From Calditerrivibrio nitroreducens DSM 19672 (lineage in GTDB: Bacteria; Chrysiogenota; Deferribacteres; Deferribacterales; Calditerrivibrionaceae): DNA of 64,000 nucleotides. Each line of letters begins with the position of its first letter. Position 1 is the stretch's first letter. Below, in pieces: positions 18,092 to 26,157 of the stretch. Location: positions 434,001-498,000 of the forward strand of contig NC_014758.1 of NCBI RefSeq assembly GCF_000183405.1, in the 5' to 3' direction. A program made the position numbers and the translations under genes. Under the pieces are notes generated by a model. That model made no database searches. It saw only the letters and a program-made list of their open reading frames with translations, and was not told the origin of the DNA.

Positions 18092-18110
18092 AATCATAAA
18101 TTCTATGATT
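18092..18110 (-). terminator. AT-rich inverted repeat after cbiO (weak terminator or operator)
   Basis: AATCATA and TATGATT pair around a 5-base loop, and on the minus strand five T residues follow. It lies directly after the cbiO stop and 16 bases upstream of the Rrf2 operon -35 box, so it could end cbiMQO transcription or be a regulator site for the sulfur operon. Confidence 0.45.
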
Positions 18111-18112
18111 TT

Positions 18113-18826
18113 TTAAAATATTAAATTTGCTTCTCTTAATATGGACAGATCTCTAAATAATTCCTTAGTATCACCATAATACAGTATTTCACCATTTTTG
18201 ATTAAGATTGATCTGTTACATATTCTTTGGGCTAAATCTAAATTGTGAGTTGCTATTATTTTTGTATGTTGGAAATTAGATAAAATTTGGGCAATTTCAT
18301 AGCTACTTTTGGGGTCAAGTTCTGATGTTGGCTCGTCGAGTATAAGTATTTCGGGGGATGATGCCAAAACAGATGCGATGCATATTTTCCTTTTTTCTCC
18401 ACCTGAAAGCTTAAACGGATGTTTTTTTAATAGGTGGGATATTTTTAATTCCTCAGCGATAGATTTTAAAATAGTTTTTATATTCGCATCGGATAAGCCC
18501 AATTCAGATAAACCAAAAACGATATTATCCTCTACCGTTGGCATAAAAAGCTGATTATCTGTATTCTGAAATACCATACCTACTTTGGTTCTTATGAGAG
18601 TCAACGTTTTTTTAGAAATGAATACACCACCTACATCGATTTCTCCCTCCATAGGTAGAATTGTGCCATTTAGGTGCTTCAAAAGGGTTGTTTTTCCAGA
18701 TCCATTTTCCCCTAAAACAGCTACAGAATCACCATGATTCACTCTAAAAGTGATATTTTTCAAAACCTTTGTACCATCAGGATAGGTATAGCTAAGATCT
18801 GTGACTTGTATGTAGTGGTGACTCAC
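18113..18826 (-). CDS. cbiO: ECF-type cobalt/nickel importer, ATPase subunit
   Basis: 237 residues of an ABC ATPase: Walker A GENGSGKTT (about 37-45), signature LSGGEKRKI, Walker B ILILDEPTSELDP and switch histidine ATHNLD. The sequence follows CbiO/EcfA ATPases, which power group I energy-coupling-factor importers. It begins immediately after the cbiQ stop and is the last gene of cbiM-cbiQ-cbiO. The metal could be nickel or cobalt; the sequence alone does not decide. Confidence 0.92.
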   Translation of the reverse strand: MSHHYIQVTDLSYTYPDGTKVLKNITFRVNHGDSVAVLGENGSGKTTLLKHLNGTILPMEGEIDVGGVFISKKTLTLIRTKVGMVFQNTDNQLFMPTVEDNIVFGLSELGLSDANIKTILKSIAEELKISHLLKKHPFKLSGGEKRKICIASVLASSPEILILDEPTSELDPKSSYEIAQILSNFQHTKIIATHNLDLAQRICNRSILIKNGEILYYGDTKELFRDLSILREANLIF

Positions 18827-19585
18827 TTATATTACCCTTATGATGGTAATATATATCATCGAAATAGTGAGAAAAACAAGATCTCTTAAACTAACATCGA
18901 TCTGTTTTTTTACACTGAAATTAAGGCCACCTTTAGAAAGTATCGCCTCGTAAATTGATTCGGATCTATATAGAGCCCTTTGAAACATGCTGGAAATGAT
19001 ATTTTTCATATATTTATAATTAAGTTTATTGTAGCTTTTATTTCTGCTACTTATGGCTTCAATAGTTTGTATTATGTCAGAAAGGAATAAAAAAAGAAAT
19101 CGATACATTATGGTCATTGATAATGCTATCTCCTGGGGTAGTTTTAAGATTTTTAAGGAATTTACAATGTCAGAAAATCTTGTGGAGGAAATGATTGAGG
19201 ATGTTATTATTACGATATTTAAAAACTTTATATATATATTCAAGGCGGATATTACTCCTGCATTTATTGTATACCCTGATAAAGTATAGATATTTTTATC
19301 AAACAAAGGATTTAAAATGGCTATAGATAATATGAAGAGAGAGGAGTAGAGAATTATTTTTGAAAGGTAACGTAAGGTAATTGGTGATATGAAGAAGATA
19401 TATACGCAATAGGTGGTTAGAAACAACGATTTAACAAGATCGTACTTGTTTATAGATACATTTATTACTGAAAAAAAGATGAAAAGTAAAATCTTAAAAA
19501 AGGGGGATATCATGGTCATCAATCCCCCTTTTGAAGGCATTTCTTCAATATCTATAAGAAATTGTAACGTTTTTTGTGTATTCAT
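18827..19585 (-). CDS. cbiQ: ECF-type cobalt/nickel importer, transmembrane coupling subunit
   Basis: A 252-residue membrane protein with about five spans and the cytoplasmic coupling helix region characteristic of CbiQ/EcfT, including RALYRSESIYEAILSKG near residue 205 (the Ala-Arg-Gly-type motif that contacts the ATPases). It overlaps the cbiM stop by 4 bases and abuts cbiO, so the three subunits are translated together. Confidence 0.85.
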   Translation of the reverse strand: MNTQKTLQFLIDIEEMPSKGGLMTMISPFFKILLFIFFSVINVSINKYDLVKSLFLTTYCVYIFFISPITLRYLSKIILYSSLFILSIAILNPLFDKNIYTLSGYTINAGVISALNIYIKFLNIVIITSSIISSTRFSDIVNSLKILKLPQEIALSMTIMYRFLFLFLSDIIQTIEAISSRNKSYNKLNYKYMKNIISSMFQRALYRSESIYEAILSKGGLNFSVKKQIDVSLRDLVFLTISMIYITIIRVI

Positions 19586-20532
19586 CTATCTGTTTTTCTA
19601 TTTGTTAATATACCCAGTATAGCAGCAAATATTATCGTAATAATTGAACCTATGATACCTGATATAGATGTACCCAGATTTGATTGATTGTTGTGAAAAT
19701 TATAATCTGGCAAAAAAGATATTTTTTCCTGGATGGTACCTAAAAAATGGTGTACTGAGGCAATCAAGCTTGTGGGTTCTTTCTCTTCGCCAATTATTTT
19801 AAATACACTCCACTCAAGACCATCTGGTTTTTCTGATGCAAAAAGGGAAAAGATGGATGCTATCATTATTGTTATTACAAAAATTGGTACAACAGGTTTT
19901 AATTTATCGCCGCTATAATCCTCTGATGGGTATATTTTATGTATAATATTGTATGCTCCAACCGTGATTAATCCTTCTACTATTGATATTAATAGGTGGA
20001 TGAAAACCATGAGGTAAAGCAATCTGGAAAATGGCAATTCAGCTATACCTGAAACAGCTGTTTGTAATGCCACAGATATTGCTCCTATAATTAGAGATAA
20101 AGCAGCGCCGAGCCATATGGCAAAATTTGTTAACTTATTCTTAAATAATGAATCGATTAGTGGATAAACTACAAATGATGGTACAAATCCCAGATTGAAG
20201 ATATTACATCCCAATGCCAATATACCACCATCTGCAAAAAATAAAGCCTGAACTATTAAGACAGAAGCCATTGAAAGAAAAGCAAGATAGGGTCCAAGAA
20301 TGATGGATAGCAAAAATCCTCCAGCAAAATGACCACTGGAACCTGTGCCTGGTATAGAAAAATTCACCATTTGAAGTGCGAAAACAAATGCCGCCATTAC
20401 ACCCATAAGAGGAATAGTTTTCTCTTTTTCCTCTTTCCTCAGCTTTTTGACGGAATAGGCCATTGTGCCAATTGAAACTGCCCAAAAAGTAACACCTGTG
20501 GGTACTGATATTAAAGCATCACTCATATGCAT
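19582..20532 (-). CDS. cbiM: ECF-type cobalt/nickel importer, substrate subunit with fused PDGLE domain
   Basis: About 316 residues. I chose ATG 20532 so that the protein begins MHMSDALIS, because His2 at the mature N-terminus coordinates the metal in CbiM/NikM; a GTG four codons upstream is also possible but would bury this motif. Six or seven membrane spans (1-210) are followed by a periplasmic domain with the EKPDGLEWS motif (about 235-243) and a final anchoring span. The PDGLE part replaces a separate CbiN/NikN subunit. GAGGTG lies 5 bases before the ATG. Confidence 0.9.
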   Translation of the reverse strand: MHMSDALISVPTGVTFWAVSIGTMAYSVKKLRKEEKEKTIPLMGVMAAFVFALQMVNFSIPGTGSSGHFAGGFLLSIILGPYLAFLSMASVLIVQALFFADGGILALGCNIFNLGFVPSFVVYPLIDSLFKNKLTNFAIWLGAALSLIIGAISVALQTAVSGIAELPFSRLLYLMVFIHLLISIVEGLITVGAYNIIHKIYPSEDYSGDKLKPVVPIFVITIMIASIFSLFASEKPDGLEWSVFKIIGEEKEPTSLIASVHHFLGTIQEKISFLPDYNFHNNQSNLGTSISGIIGSIITIIFAAILGILTNRKTDR

Positions 20533-20561
20533 AAAACACCTCACTAAGGTAATCTAACTTT

Positions 20562-20589
20562 ATACTACCAAAATAGCTCCTATTGTCAA
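20562..20589 (-). promoter_or_regulatory. Promoter of the cbiMQO operon
   Basis: On the minus strand, consensus TTGACA (20584-20589), a 16-base spacer and TAGTAT (20562-20567). The leader is only about 25 bases, too short for a cobalamin or NiCo riboswitch, so control would have to come from a protein. Confidence 0.6.
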
Positions 20590-20685
20590 GAAAACATATG
20601 TAAAGAAAGTGAATAAAGATATTGATTTGAATTAAAAAATATATTAAATAGGTAAAGCTTTTATTACATTGAAAATGGAGGCAGT

Positions 20686-21012
20686 ATGAAAAAGCTTGTT
20701 TATTTTGTATCAATTTTAATGCTTGTTGTTTTTGTAACATCACTTTTTGCGGCCAATACTAGGGATGGACGAAGAAAATTCAGGAAAAATTGCTACCAGA
20801 TGTGTCACAAAAAAGATGGCATTATACCTTCCAGTTATACGTCTGCTAAATGGGATTCTTATTTTACAAATAATATGGAAAAACTTAAAAAAGTTCATAA
20901 AAATAATGAGCTTGAAAAATCGAAACTGTCTGTCGAAGAACTTAATAACATCCATCAATACCTGCTGGAGCACTCCCTCGACAGTAGAGCACCGGAAACA
21001 TGTGAGGGTTAA
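20686..21012 (+). CDS. Small exported monoheme c-type cytochrome-like protein (CX3CH)
   Basis: A 108-residue protein with a signal peptide (MKKLVYFVSILMLVVFVTSLFA, cleavage near residue 23) and one heme-like motif, CYQMCH, with three residues rather than two between the cysteines. The C-terminal helix (LSVEELNNIHQYLLEH) resembles the last helix of small class I cytochromes c. It probably acts in the periplasm in electron transfer. The strong GGAGG 4 bases upstream supports the start. It is divergent from cbiM. Whether heme is attached to the unusual motif is unknown. Confidence 0.75.
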   Translation: MKKLVYFVSILMLVVFVTSLFAANTRDGRRKFRKNCYQMCHKKDGIIPSSYTSAKWDSYFTNNMEKLKKVHKNNELEKSKLSVEELNNIHQYLLEHSLDSRAPETCEG

Positions 21013-21123
21013 AGAATTATTTTCTTTTGGTGTTTCATCTGATTGTAGATAGAAGGGGTGTCTTATAAAAGATACCCCATTATTCGTAAATTTTGTGATT
21101 TCAAAACCTTTAAGGGTGGATTG

Positions 21124-22140
21124 ATGCATATATTTTCAGAAAAATTGTTGATCCCTTTTGCATTGCTTATAATACATATGGTTATATCTACTATTGGTTA
21201 TTGTCTGATAACCAATTGGGAGTATTCAATTATTGATTGTTTATATATGACAGTAATTACAATAACTACCATCGGTTATTCTGAAATAGTAAATTTAGAA
21301 AATAATCCTGCAGGTAGGGTTTTTACAGTTTTTGTAGCATTTTTTGGTATAGGTATATTAAGCTATATTATTTCTAATGTTACAGCATATGTTCTGGAAG
21401 GGGAGCTTAATAAGAATTACAGGAGAAAGAGAATGGAAAAATCAATAAGTAAGCTTACTTCCCATTATATTTTGTGTGGAAGTGAAGATGTGGCATACTA
21501 CATTATAAAAGAGCTTATAGAGACTGGACGTGAGTTTGTTATCATAGATAGTGATGAGAAGAAGCTTGAAAGGCTTGATGATACTTTTAATAAGATAAAG
21601 TATCTGGTAGGTGATCCAACAGATGCTGAAATTCTTTTAAAGGCAGGGATAAATAATTCAAATGGTGTATTTGTGGTGGGATCTGATGATAACACAAATA
21701 TAGTTATAACTATGACTGCCCGTAGTATAAACGCTGATGTTCGCATTGTTACCCATTGTAAAGATGTAAAAAATATTGATAAGATTAAAAAAGCTGGTGC
21801 TGATTCTGTTATTTCTCCCACATTTATTGGAGGGTTGAGGATGACATCAGAAATGGTTAGACCCACTGTAGTGAGTTTCCTTGATATGATGCTGAGGGAC
21901 AAAGAAAAAAATCTAAGGATCGAAGAAGTTGATCTGCCTGAACATTTTATAGGTAAAACAGTAGAGTTTCTGAATTTAAAGAAATTTAGAGATATTATGT
22001 TGTTGGCCATTAATCACTCTGACGGATGGATATACAATCCACCAGAAGATTACAATTTATCAAAAGGTGACAAACTTATTATTATGACTACCACAAAAGA
22101 AAGAGTAAAGCTTGAGAAGATGCTTTCCAATAAGATTTAA
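21124..22140 (+). CDS. Two-span potassium channel with RCK (TrkA-N/TrkA-C) domains
   Basis: 338 residues from ATG 21124, preceded by a GGGTGG ribosome site; an in-frame ATG at 21058 would add 22 residues without membrane character. Two spans (about 10-30 and 67-90) flank a pore helix and the selectivity filter TTIGYSE (about 48-54), so it is a K+ channel of the MthK/Kch type. An RCK domain (about 105-240) and a TrkA-C domain (about 255-338) follow. The nucleotide-binding loop reads LCGSEDVAYY instead of the usual GxGxxG, so NAD binding may be altered. Confidence 0.87.
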   Translation: MHIFSEKLLIPFALLIIHMVISTIGYCLITNWEYSIIDCLYMTVITITTIGYSEIVNLENNPAGRVFTVFVAFFGIGILSYIISNVTAYVLEGELNKNYRRKRMEKSISKLTSHYILCGSEDVAYYIIKELIETGREFVIIDSDEKKLERLDDTFNKIKYLVGDPTDAEILLKAGINNSNGVFVVGSDDNTNIVITMTARSINADVRIVTHCKDVKNIDKIKKAGADSVISPTFIGGLRMTSEMVRPTVVSFLDMMLRDKEKNLRIEEVDLPEHFIGKTVEFLNLKKFRDIMLLAINHSDGWIYNPPEDYNLSKGDKLIIMTTTKERVKLEKMLSNKI

Positions 22141-22181
22141 ATACAATTAAAGAAAATTTTAGATAAAGATATAATCATTAT

Positions 22182-22209
22182 TTGACAAAAAAAATTGTTA
22201 CTGTATAAT
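22182..22209 (+). promoter_or_regulatory. Consensus sigma-70 promoter of the 129-aa lipoprotein
   Basis: Perfect TTGACA (22182-22187), a 16-base spacer and perfect TATAAT (22204-22209). The ATG at 22216 begins 6 bases after the -10 box, so the transcript should be leaderless. Confidence 0.75.
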
Positions 22210-22215
22210 GACAGT

Positions 22216-22605
22216 ATGAAAAAGATATTTTTGTTTTTTGGGATTGCGTATCTTTTTTATGGGTGTTCTGTGTATATGGCTTCTAAAAGTGAAGGGATGA
22301 AGCCTCTGGAGTTTCAGAAGAATCTCGCCAAATGCAACAATCGCACATGTGTTTTGTTGATGGGGCCAAAAGTGATTAGCAGCACAAAGCATTCCGATGG
22401 TACAATGACGGAGGAATATAGATTTGCCATTGATACCGGTGCCACCTCCAGAGCAGTTATGCACGGACTTCTTGATGTAGCCACCATTGGTATATGGGAG
22501 ATTGCCGGGACACCGATAGAAAGCTCCAAACAGAAGAACAGCTATCTATTCTTGAAAATCACCTATGACAAAGATGAAAATATAATTCGTACCGATATCA
22601 GGTAA
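22216..22605 (+). CDS. Small lipoprotein, function unknown
   Basis: 129 residues from ATG 22216. The N-terminus MKKIFLFFGIAYLFYGCS ends in a lipobox (FYGC), so the mature protein should be lipid-anchored at Cys17. The rest contains RTCVLLMGPKVIS and SRAVMHGLLDVATIGIWEIAGTP and is mostly hydrophilic. The class resembles short lipoproteins of unknown role in other Gram-negatives. No Shine-Dalgarno sequence precedes the start, which lies directly after a consensus -10 box. It stands in front of, but is not clearly part of, the flagellar unit. Confidence 0.75.
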   Translation: MKKIFLFFGIAYLFYGCSVYMASKSEGMKPLEFQKNLAKCNNRTCVLLMGPKVISSTKHSDGTMTEEYRFAIDTGATSRAVMHGLLDVATIGIWEIAGTPIESSKQKNSYLFLKITYDKDENIIRTDIR

Positions 22606-22620
22606 AATTTATCCCCTATT

Positions 22621-22637
22621 TTGGCATACTCATTGCT
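22621..22637 (+). promoter_or_regulatory. Sigma-54 (RpoN) promoter of the lipoprotein-flgF-flgG-flgA unit
   Basis: TTGGCATACTCATTGCT holds GG (22623-22624) and GC (22635-22636) separated by exactly 10 bases, the invariant -24/-12 layout. Transcription should start near 22648, just before the GGAGG at 22650-22654 and ATG 22660. Sigma-54 control is common for hook and rod genes in polarly flagellated bacteria. Confidence 0.7.
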
Positions 22638-22659
22638 TATCAGTAAACAGGAGGTAAGC

Positions 22660-23298
22660 ATGAGGTATATGTTACTTTTACTAACGTTTTTTATACTCAA
22701 CTGCTCCGTTACGGGTAAGCCGGTGGATAATGCTAAAACTGTAGCGAAAAATAGTATTAATGTATTAAATCCATCCTATGGTTATATCCTTACCGCAGTT
22801 CTTGTGGAGATGAATTCAAATTTTTCATCGCTAATATTCGACAAAACTGATGCAAAATATAAAAATTATGTCTATGCTGACTACGGTAATCATCTAATAT
22901 ACGATAATTTTAAGTATTACGTTATGCCTGAAAAGATAACAAGATTAGGGGAGATATCTTACGATGAAAGTATTAAGAGGATAATAGAGAGGGTTATTAT
23001 TGTAAATAAATTTGGTGTAATTGTGGATAAGCCTGAGAAGGCAGATTTTATAATTCTTACAAAACTTAGTGAATCTTATGAAAGACATTATGGTGAAAAT
23101 AGCTCAGATATTGAAATATCGATTTTGGCAAAGGATAATAGACCTATTATGTGGACAAAGGTGACTGCTGTTTCCAATTCGGATGAAAATTTCTTCTACT
23201 TCCCTTCTAAAACTGCAAAGCCGGTTAAGTATCTTACAGTTAAAGGGCTGGGATACCTTCTGGAGAAATCGTTTTCAAAGATTTTTATGGAGGGATGA
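22660..23298 (+). CDS. Lipoprotein at the head of the flgFGA unit
   Basis: 212 residues from ATG 22660 with GGAGG upstream. A lipobox (FILNC) follows the hydrophobic leader MRYMLLLLTFFILNC. The mature part has no domain I recognise; it contains GLGYLLEKSFSKIF near the C-terminus and alternating hydrophobic strands. Its stop overlaps the ATG of flgF by a few bases and it carries the sigma-54 promoter of the unit, so a flagellar role (for example in L-ring or basal-body assembly) is plausible but unproven. Confidence 0.75.
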   Translation: MRYMLLLLTFFILNCSVTGKPVDNAKTVAKNSINVLNPSYGYILTAVLVEMNSNFSSLIFDKTDAKYKNYVYADYGNHLIYDNFKYYVMPEKITRLGEISYDESIKRIIERVIIVNKFGVIVDKPEKADFIILTKLSESYERHYGENSSDIEISILAKDNRPIMWTKVTAVSNSDENFFYFPSKTAKPVKYLTVKGLGYLLEKSFSKIFMEG

Positions 23299-23299
23299 T

Positions 23300-24055
23300 A
23301 TGTTAAATGGATTATATGTGGCAGCTTCTGGAATGATGATGCAGGAAAGGGTTGTGAGTAACATTGCCAATAATCTTGCCAATGTGAACACAAATGGATA
23401 CAAAAAAGATGGGTTTACTTTTCAAAATTATATTGCAAAACCTAAGGAGTTTCCTGAGGATATTATCAGAAGCTCCCTTTACAACCAGACGATAAATAGA
23501 ACGGTGAAGCTCGACAGAAACTATCTTGATCTTTCAGAAGGGGCTGTTCATCAGACGGGGAATAAATTTGACCTGGCAATTGGGGATAAGAATGGTTTTT
23601 TTGTGGTTGATACACCATGGGGTATCAGGTTTACAAGGGATGGGGCATTTAGTATAAATAGTGATAATGAGCTCGTTAATGGCAGTGGTTATAGAGTTCT
23701 ATCCAGAAATAACCAGCCGATAGTGATTAATGGAAATGATGTAGTATTTTTACCAACTGGTGAAGTAATGGTAAATGGGGTACAGGTGGATCAGCTGAAC
23801 ATAGCTACCTTTGAAGATAACACGAGGCTCCAGAAGGTGGGGAGAAACCTTTTTGCTGCAGTGGATATCCTACCTGTGGAGATGGAAAATCCGAATATCA
23901 TGCAGGGTTATATAGAAGGTAGCAACGTTAATGCTGTGGAGGAGATGGTAAAGATGATAGAAGCCAATAGAGGTTTTGAAACCTATCAAAAGGTAATTCA
24001 AACGATAGACCAATTAAACGAAAAAGCTTCCAACGAACTTGGAAGAATAGCGTAG
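23300..24055 (+). CDS. flgF: Flagellar proximal rod protein FlgF
   Basis: 251 residues from ATG 23300 with AGGG upstream; an apparent longer frame reaches back into the lipoprotein gene. The N-terminus [33 protein letters not shown] contains the rod-protein motif (here described by position 1-33), and the C-terminus has EGSNVNAVEEMVKMIEANRGFETYQKVIQ, shared by FlgF, FlgG and FlgE. It forms part of the rod through the periplasm and leaves by the flagellar export apparatus. It sits 10 bases before flgG. Confidence 0.93.
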   Translation: MLNGLYVAASGMMMQERVVSNIANNLANVNTNGYKKDGFTFQNYIAKPKEFPEDIIRSSLYNQTINRTVKLDRNYLDLSEGAVHQTGNKFDLAIGDKNGFFVVDTPWGIRFTRDGAFSINSDNELVNGSGYRVLSRNNQPIVINGNDVVFLPTGEVMVNGVQVDQLNIATFEDNTRLQKVGRNLFAAVDILPVEMENPNIMQGYIEGSNVNAVEEMVKMIEANRGFETYQKVIQTIDQLNEKASNELGRIA

Positions 24056-24065
24056 GGGGTAGTTT

Positions 24066-24854
24066 ATGTTTAGAGCGATGTGGACAGCAGCAAGCGGCAT
24101 GACCGCACAACAGATGAATATCGATAATATTGCAAACAATCTTGCAAATGTTAATAACATAGGTTTTAAGAAGTCAAGGATCCATTTTGAAGATCTACTC
24201 TATCAGGAAATGAGACCTGCAGGTGGTCCCACCGCCGCCGGAATCAACCATCCCACAGGTATTCAAATAGGTCTTGGCACTAAGGTTGTGGCAACGGAAA
24301 AGATATTCGGACAGGGTAATTTTCAACAAACCGGGAATCAACTGGATATTGCGATCGAAGGGGATGGATTTTTTCAGGTGACAATGCCGGATGGTACGAT
24401 AGGTTATACGAGAAATGGATCATTCAAATTGGATTCAAATGGTAATATTGTGACGGCGGAGGGGTATCTTCTGGAGCCAGCAATAGCAGTACCTGAAAAT
24501 GCAACATCTATTATTATAGGTCAGGATGGTACTGTATCCGTTACGATCCCTGGGGATACAAACCCAACGGAATTGGGTGCCATAGAGCTTGCAAGATTTA
24601 TAAATCCATCCGGATTAAAAAATATAGGAAGAAATCTTTATCAGCCCACTGCAGCGAGTGGTGAGCCTGTCACAGGTGCCCCGGGTACCGATGCATTCGG
24701 AACCGTTGCCCAGGGGATTTTAGAGATGAGCAATGTAAATGTGGCGGAAGAAATGGTAAATATGATTACAGGTCAAAGGGCATATGAGCTTAATTCAAAG
24801 GCAATACAGACGAGTGATGAGATGCTTCAGGTGGTAAACAATCTGAAACGGTAA
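24066..24854 (+). CDS. flgG: Flagellar distal rod protein FlgG
   Basis: 262 residues, the usual FlgG length. The N-terminal motif [20 protein letters not shown]...[15 protein letters not shown] and the C-terminal [24 protein letters not shown] are both present. LPDG-type beta repeats fill the middle. FlgG forms the distal rod that crosses the L and P rings. It lies between flgF and flgA in the same unit. Confidence 0.95.
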   Translation: MFRAMWTAASGMTAQQMNIDNIANNLANVNNIGFKKSRIHFEDLLYQEMRPAGGPTAAGINHPTGIQIGLGTKVVATEKIFGQGNFQQTGNQLDIAIEGDGFFQVTMPDGTIGYTRNGSFKLDSNGNIVTAEGYLLEPAIAVPENATSIIIGQDGTVSVTIPGDTNPTELGAIELARFINPSGLKNIGRNLYQPTAASGEPVTGAPGTDAFGTVAQGILEMSNVNVAEEMVNMITGQRAYELNSKAIQTSDEMLQVVNNLKR

Positions 24855-24860
24855 CTTAAT

Positions 24861-25706
24861 ATGATAAGAATTATAACGATACTTTTTCTCCTCGGCTGTG
24901 GTGTTGCATATGGGCAGATATATTATGAGATTGATAAGGAGTGTTTTAATTTAAGAGATATAAACGTATCATATCCGGATAAGAATATACTGTGTAATTT
25001 AAACTTTGGAGAAGAAAGGAAGATTTCCACACAGGTTATAAAAAATTATTTAAGTAAAGAGAATTGGGATAAGCTTCCTTCAACATCATCATTTGTGGTC
25101 GTGAAAAGAAAAGGTGTTCTGGTGAAGGAAGATGATTTAAAAAATCTCTTTATGGGTTATCTGGGAAAAAAATTCCCTGATTTAACTTTTGAGATAGTAA
25201 AGGTGAGCACCGGTGTAGGTATAACAGCATCCGCTATTGAAGATATTAGTATTAGTTTTCCGGACAAACCTTTTGGTACGGTATATGTGGATCTGTCGAA
25301 TGGTATTAAAAACTATAAAGTGTATGCTTATATAAAAGCTTTCTCCAGGGGTTATATCTCTGATTCTAAGATAGAAAAGGGGGAGTCGGTATTGGGGAAG
25401 ATAAAAGAGGTGCAGGTGGAAGTGACGAACTTGAAAGATGACCTATTTTTAAACAATTTTGATGCTATTGCAATACAGCCCATCCCTAAAAATAGAGTGA
25501 TAACATTAAAAATGGTAAGACAGATGCCGGAAAAAATGAAAGGGGAAAAGGTAAAAGTGATTTACAATAATGGTACTATTGTTCTTGAATTTGAAGCTGT
25601 TTTGATGGATGATGCATACAAAGGTGGAAGGGTTTCTGTAAAAAATCTATCTTCTGATAAGGTATTGACAGGGATTTATAGGGAGGGTATAGTTTACCTG
25701 GAATAA
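24861..25706 (+). CDS. flgA: FlgA, P-ring assembly chaperone
   Basis: 281 residues with a signal peptide (MIRIITILFLLGCGVAYG, cleavage near 18). The C-terminal SAF-type domain (about 150-281) has SDSKIEKGESV, NRVITLKMVRQMPE and GGRVSVKNLSSDKVLTG, typical of FlgA. It helps polymerise FlgI into the P-ring in the periplasm. flgH and flgI, usually next, are not found here: the following gene is a thioesterase, so the ring genes must lie elsewhere. It is longer than many FlgA proteins (about 220). Confidence 0.88.
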   Translation: MIRIITILFLLGCGVAYGQIYYEIDKECFNLRDINVSYPDKNILCNLNFGEERKISTQVIKNYLSKENWDKLPSTSSFVVVKRKGVLVKEDDLKNLFMGYLGKKFPDLTFEIVKVSTGVGITASAIEDISISFPDKPFGTVYVDLSNGIKNYKVYAYIKAFSRGYISDSKIEKGESVLGKIKEVQVEVTNLKDDLFLNNFDAIAIQPIPKNRVITLKMVRQMPEKMKGEKVKVIYNNGTIVLEFEAVLMDDAYKGGRVSVKNLSSDKVLTGIYREGIVYLE

Positions 25707-25731
25707 TTCTATAGTTTTTTAAGGTGGTGTT

Positions 25732-26115
25732 GTGAGGAACTATGTAAATGTAAGAACAGAGCATTTGAATCATCATGGTTATCTATTCGGTGGGATCCTT
25801 TTGAAATGGGTGGATGAGTTTGCCTGGATGACAGCATCCCTCGATTTTCCCCATTGCACGATGGTTACTGTTGCTATGGACGATATTGAATTTAAGCGTA
25901 GGGTCAAAAATGGTGCTATACTTAGATTTGATATAAAACCTTTTAAAATAGGAAATAGCTCGGCAACGTATAAAGTGGATGTCTTTGCCGATGAACCTGG
26001 TGCTGATTGTGAGATTGAGGTTTTTGCCACAAAAATAACGTTTGTGAGAATCGATGAAAGTGGTAAAGCTATACCACTTCCGAAAAAGTCTAAGTTAAGA
26101 AGTGAAATTGAGTAA
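25732..26115 (+). CDS. Acyl-CoA thioesterase, hotdog fold (YciA/BACH type)
   Basis: 127 residues starting at GTG 25732, with AAGGTGG upstream. HLNHHGYLFGGILLKWVDE near residues 11-29 is the catalytic hotdog motif (Asp or Glu following GG...W.DE), and FDIKPFKIGNSSATYKVDVF matches the second strand region. It hydrolyses acyl-CoA thioesters in the cytoplasm; the chain length cannot be read from the sequence. It lies 25 bases after flgA but is functionally unrelated. Confidence 0.87.
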   Translation: MRNYVNVRTEHLNHHGYLFGGILLKWVDEFAWMTASLDFPHCTMVTVAMDDIEFKRRVKNGAILRFDIKPFKIGNSSATYKVDVFADEPGADCEIEVFATKITFVRIDESGKAIPLPKKSKLRSEIE

Positions 26116-26122
26116 ATTTTTC

Positions 26123-26151
26123 TTGAAATATTTTCGTTTAATATTTATTAT
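26123..26151 (+). promoter_or_regulatory. Promoter of the two-component pair
   Basis: TTGAAA (26123-26128), a 17-base spacer and TATTAT (26146-26151). ATG 26158 begins 6 bases after the -10 box and has no Shine-Dalgarno sequence, indicating a leaderless message. Confidence 0.65.
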
Positions 26152-26157
26152 CCTGAT

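Noticed and set aside
20533-20685. A cobalamin or NiCo riboswitch ahead of cbiM
   Set aside because: The leader from the predicted transcription start to the ATG is only about 25 bases and holds no conserved box.
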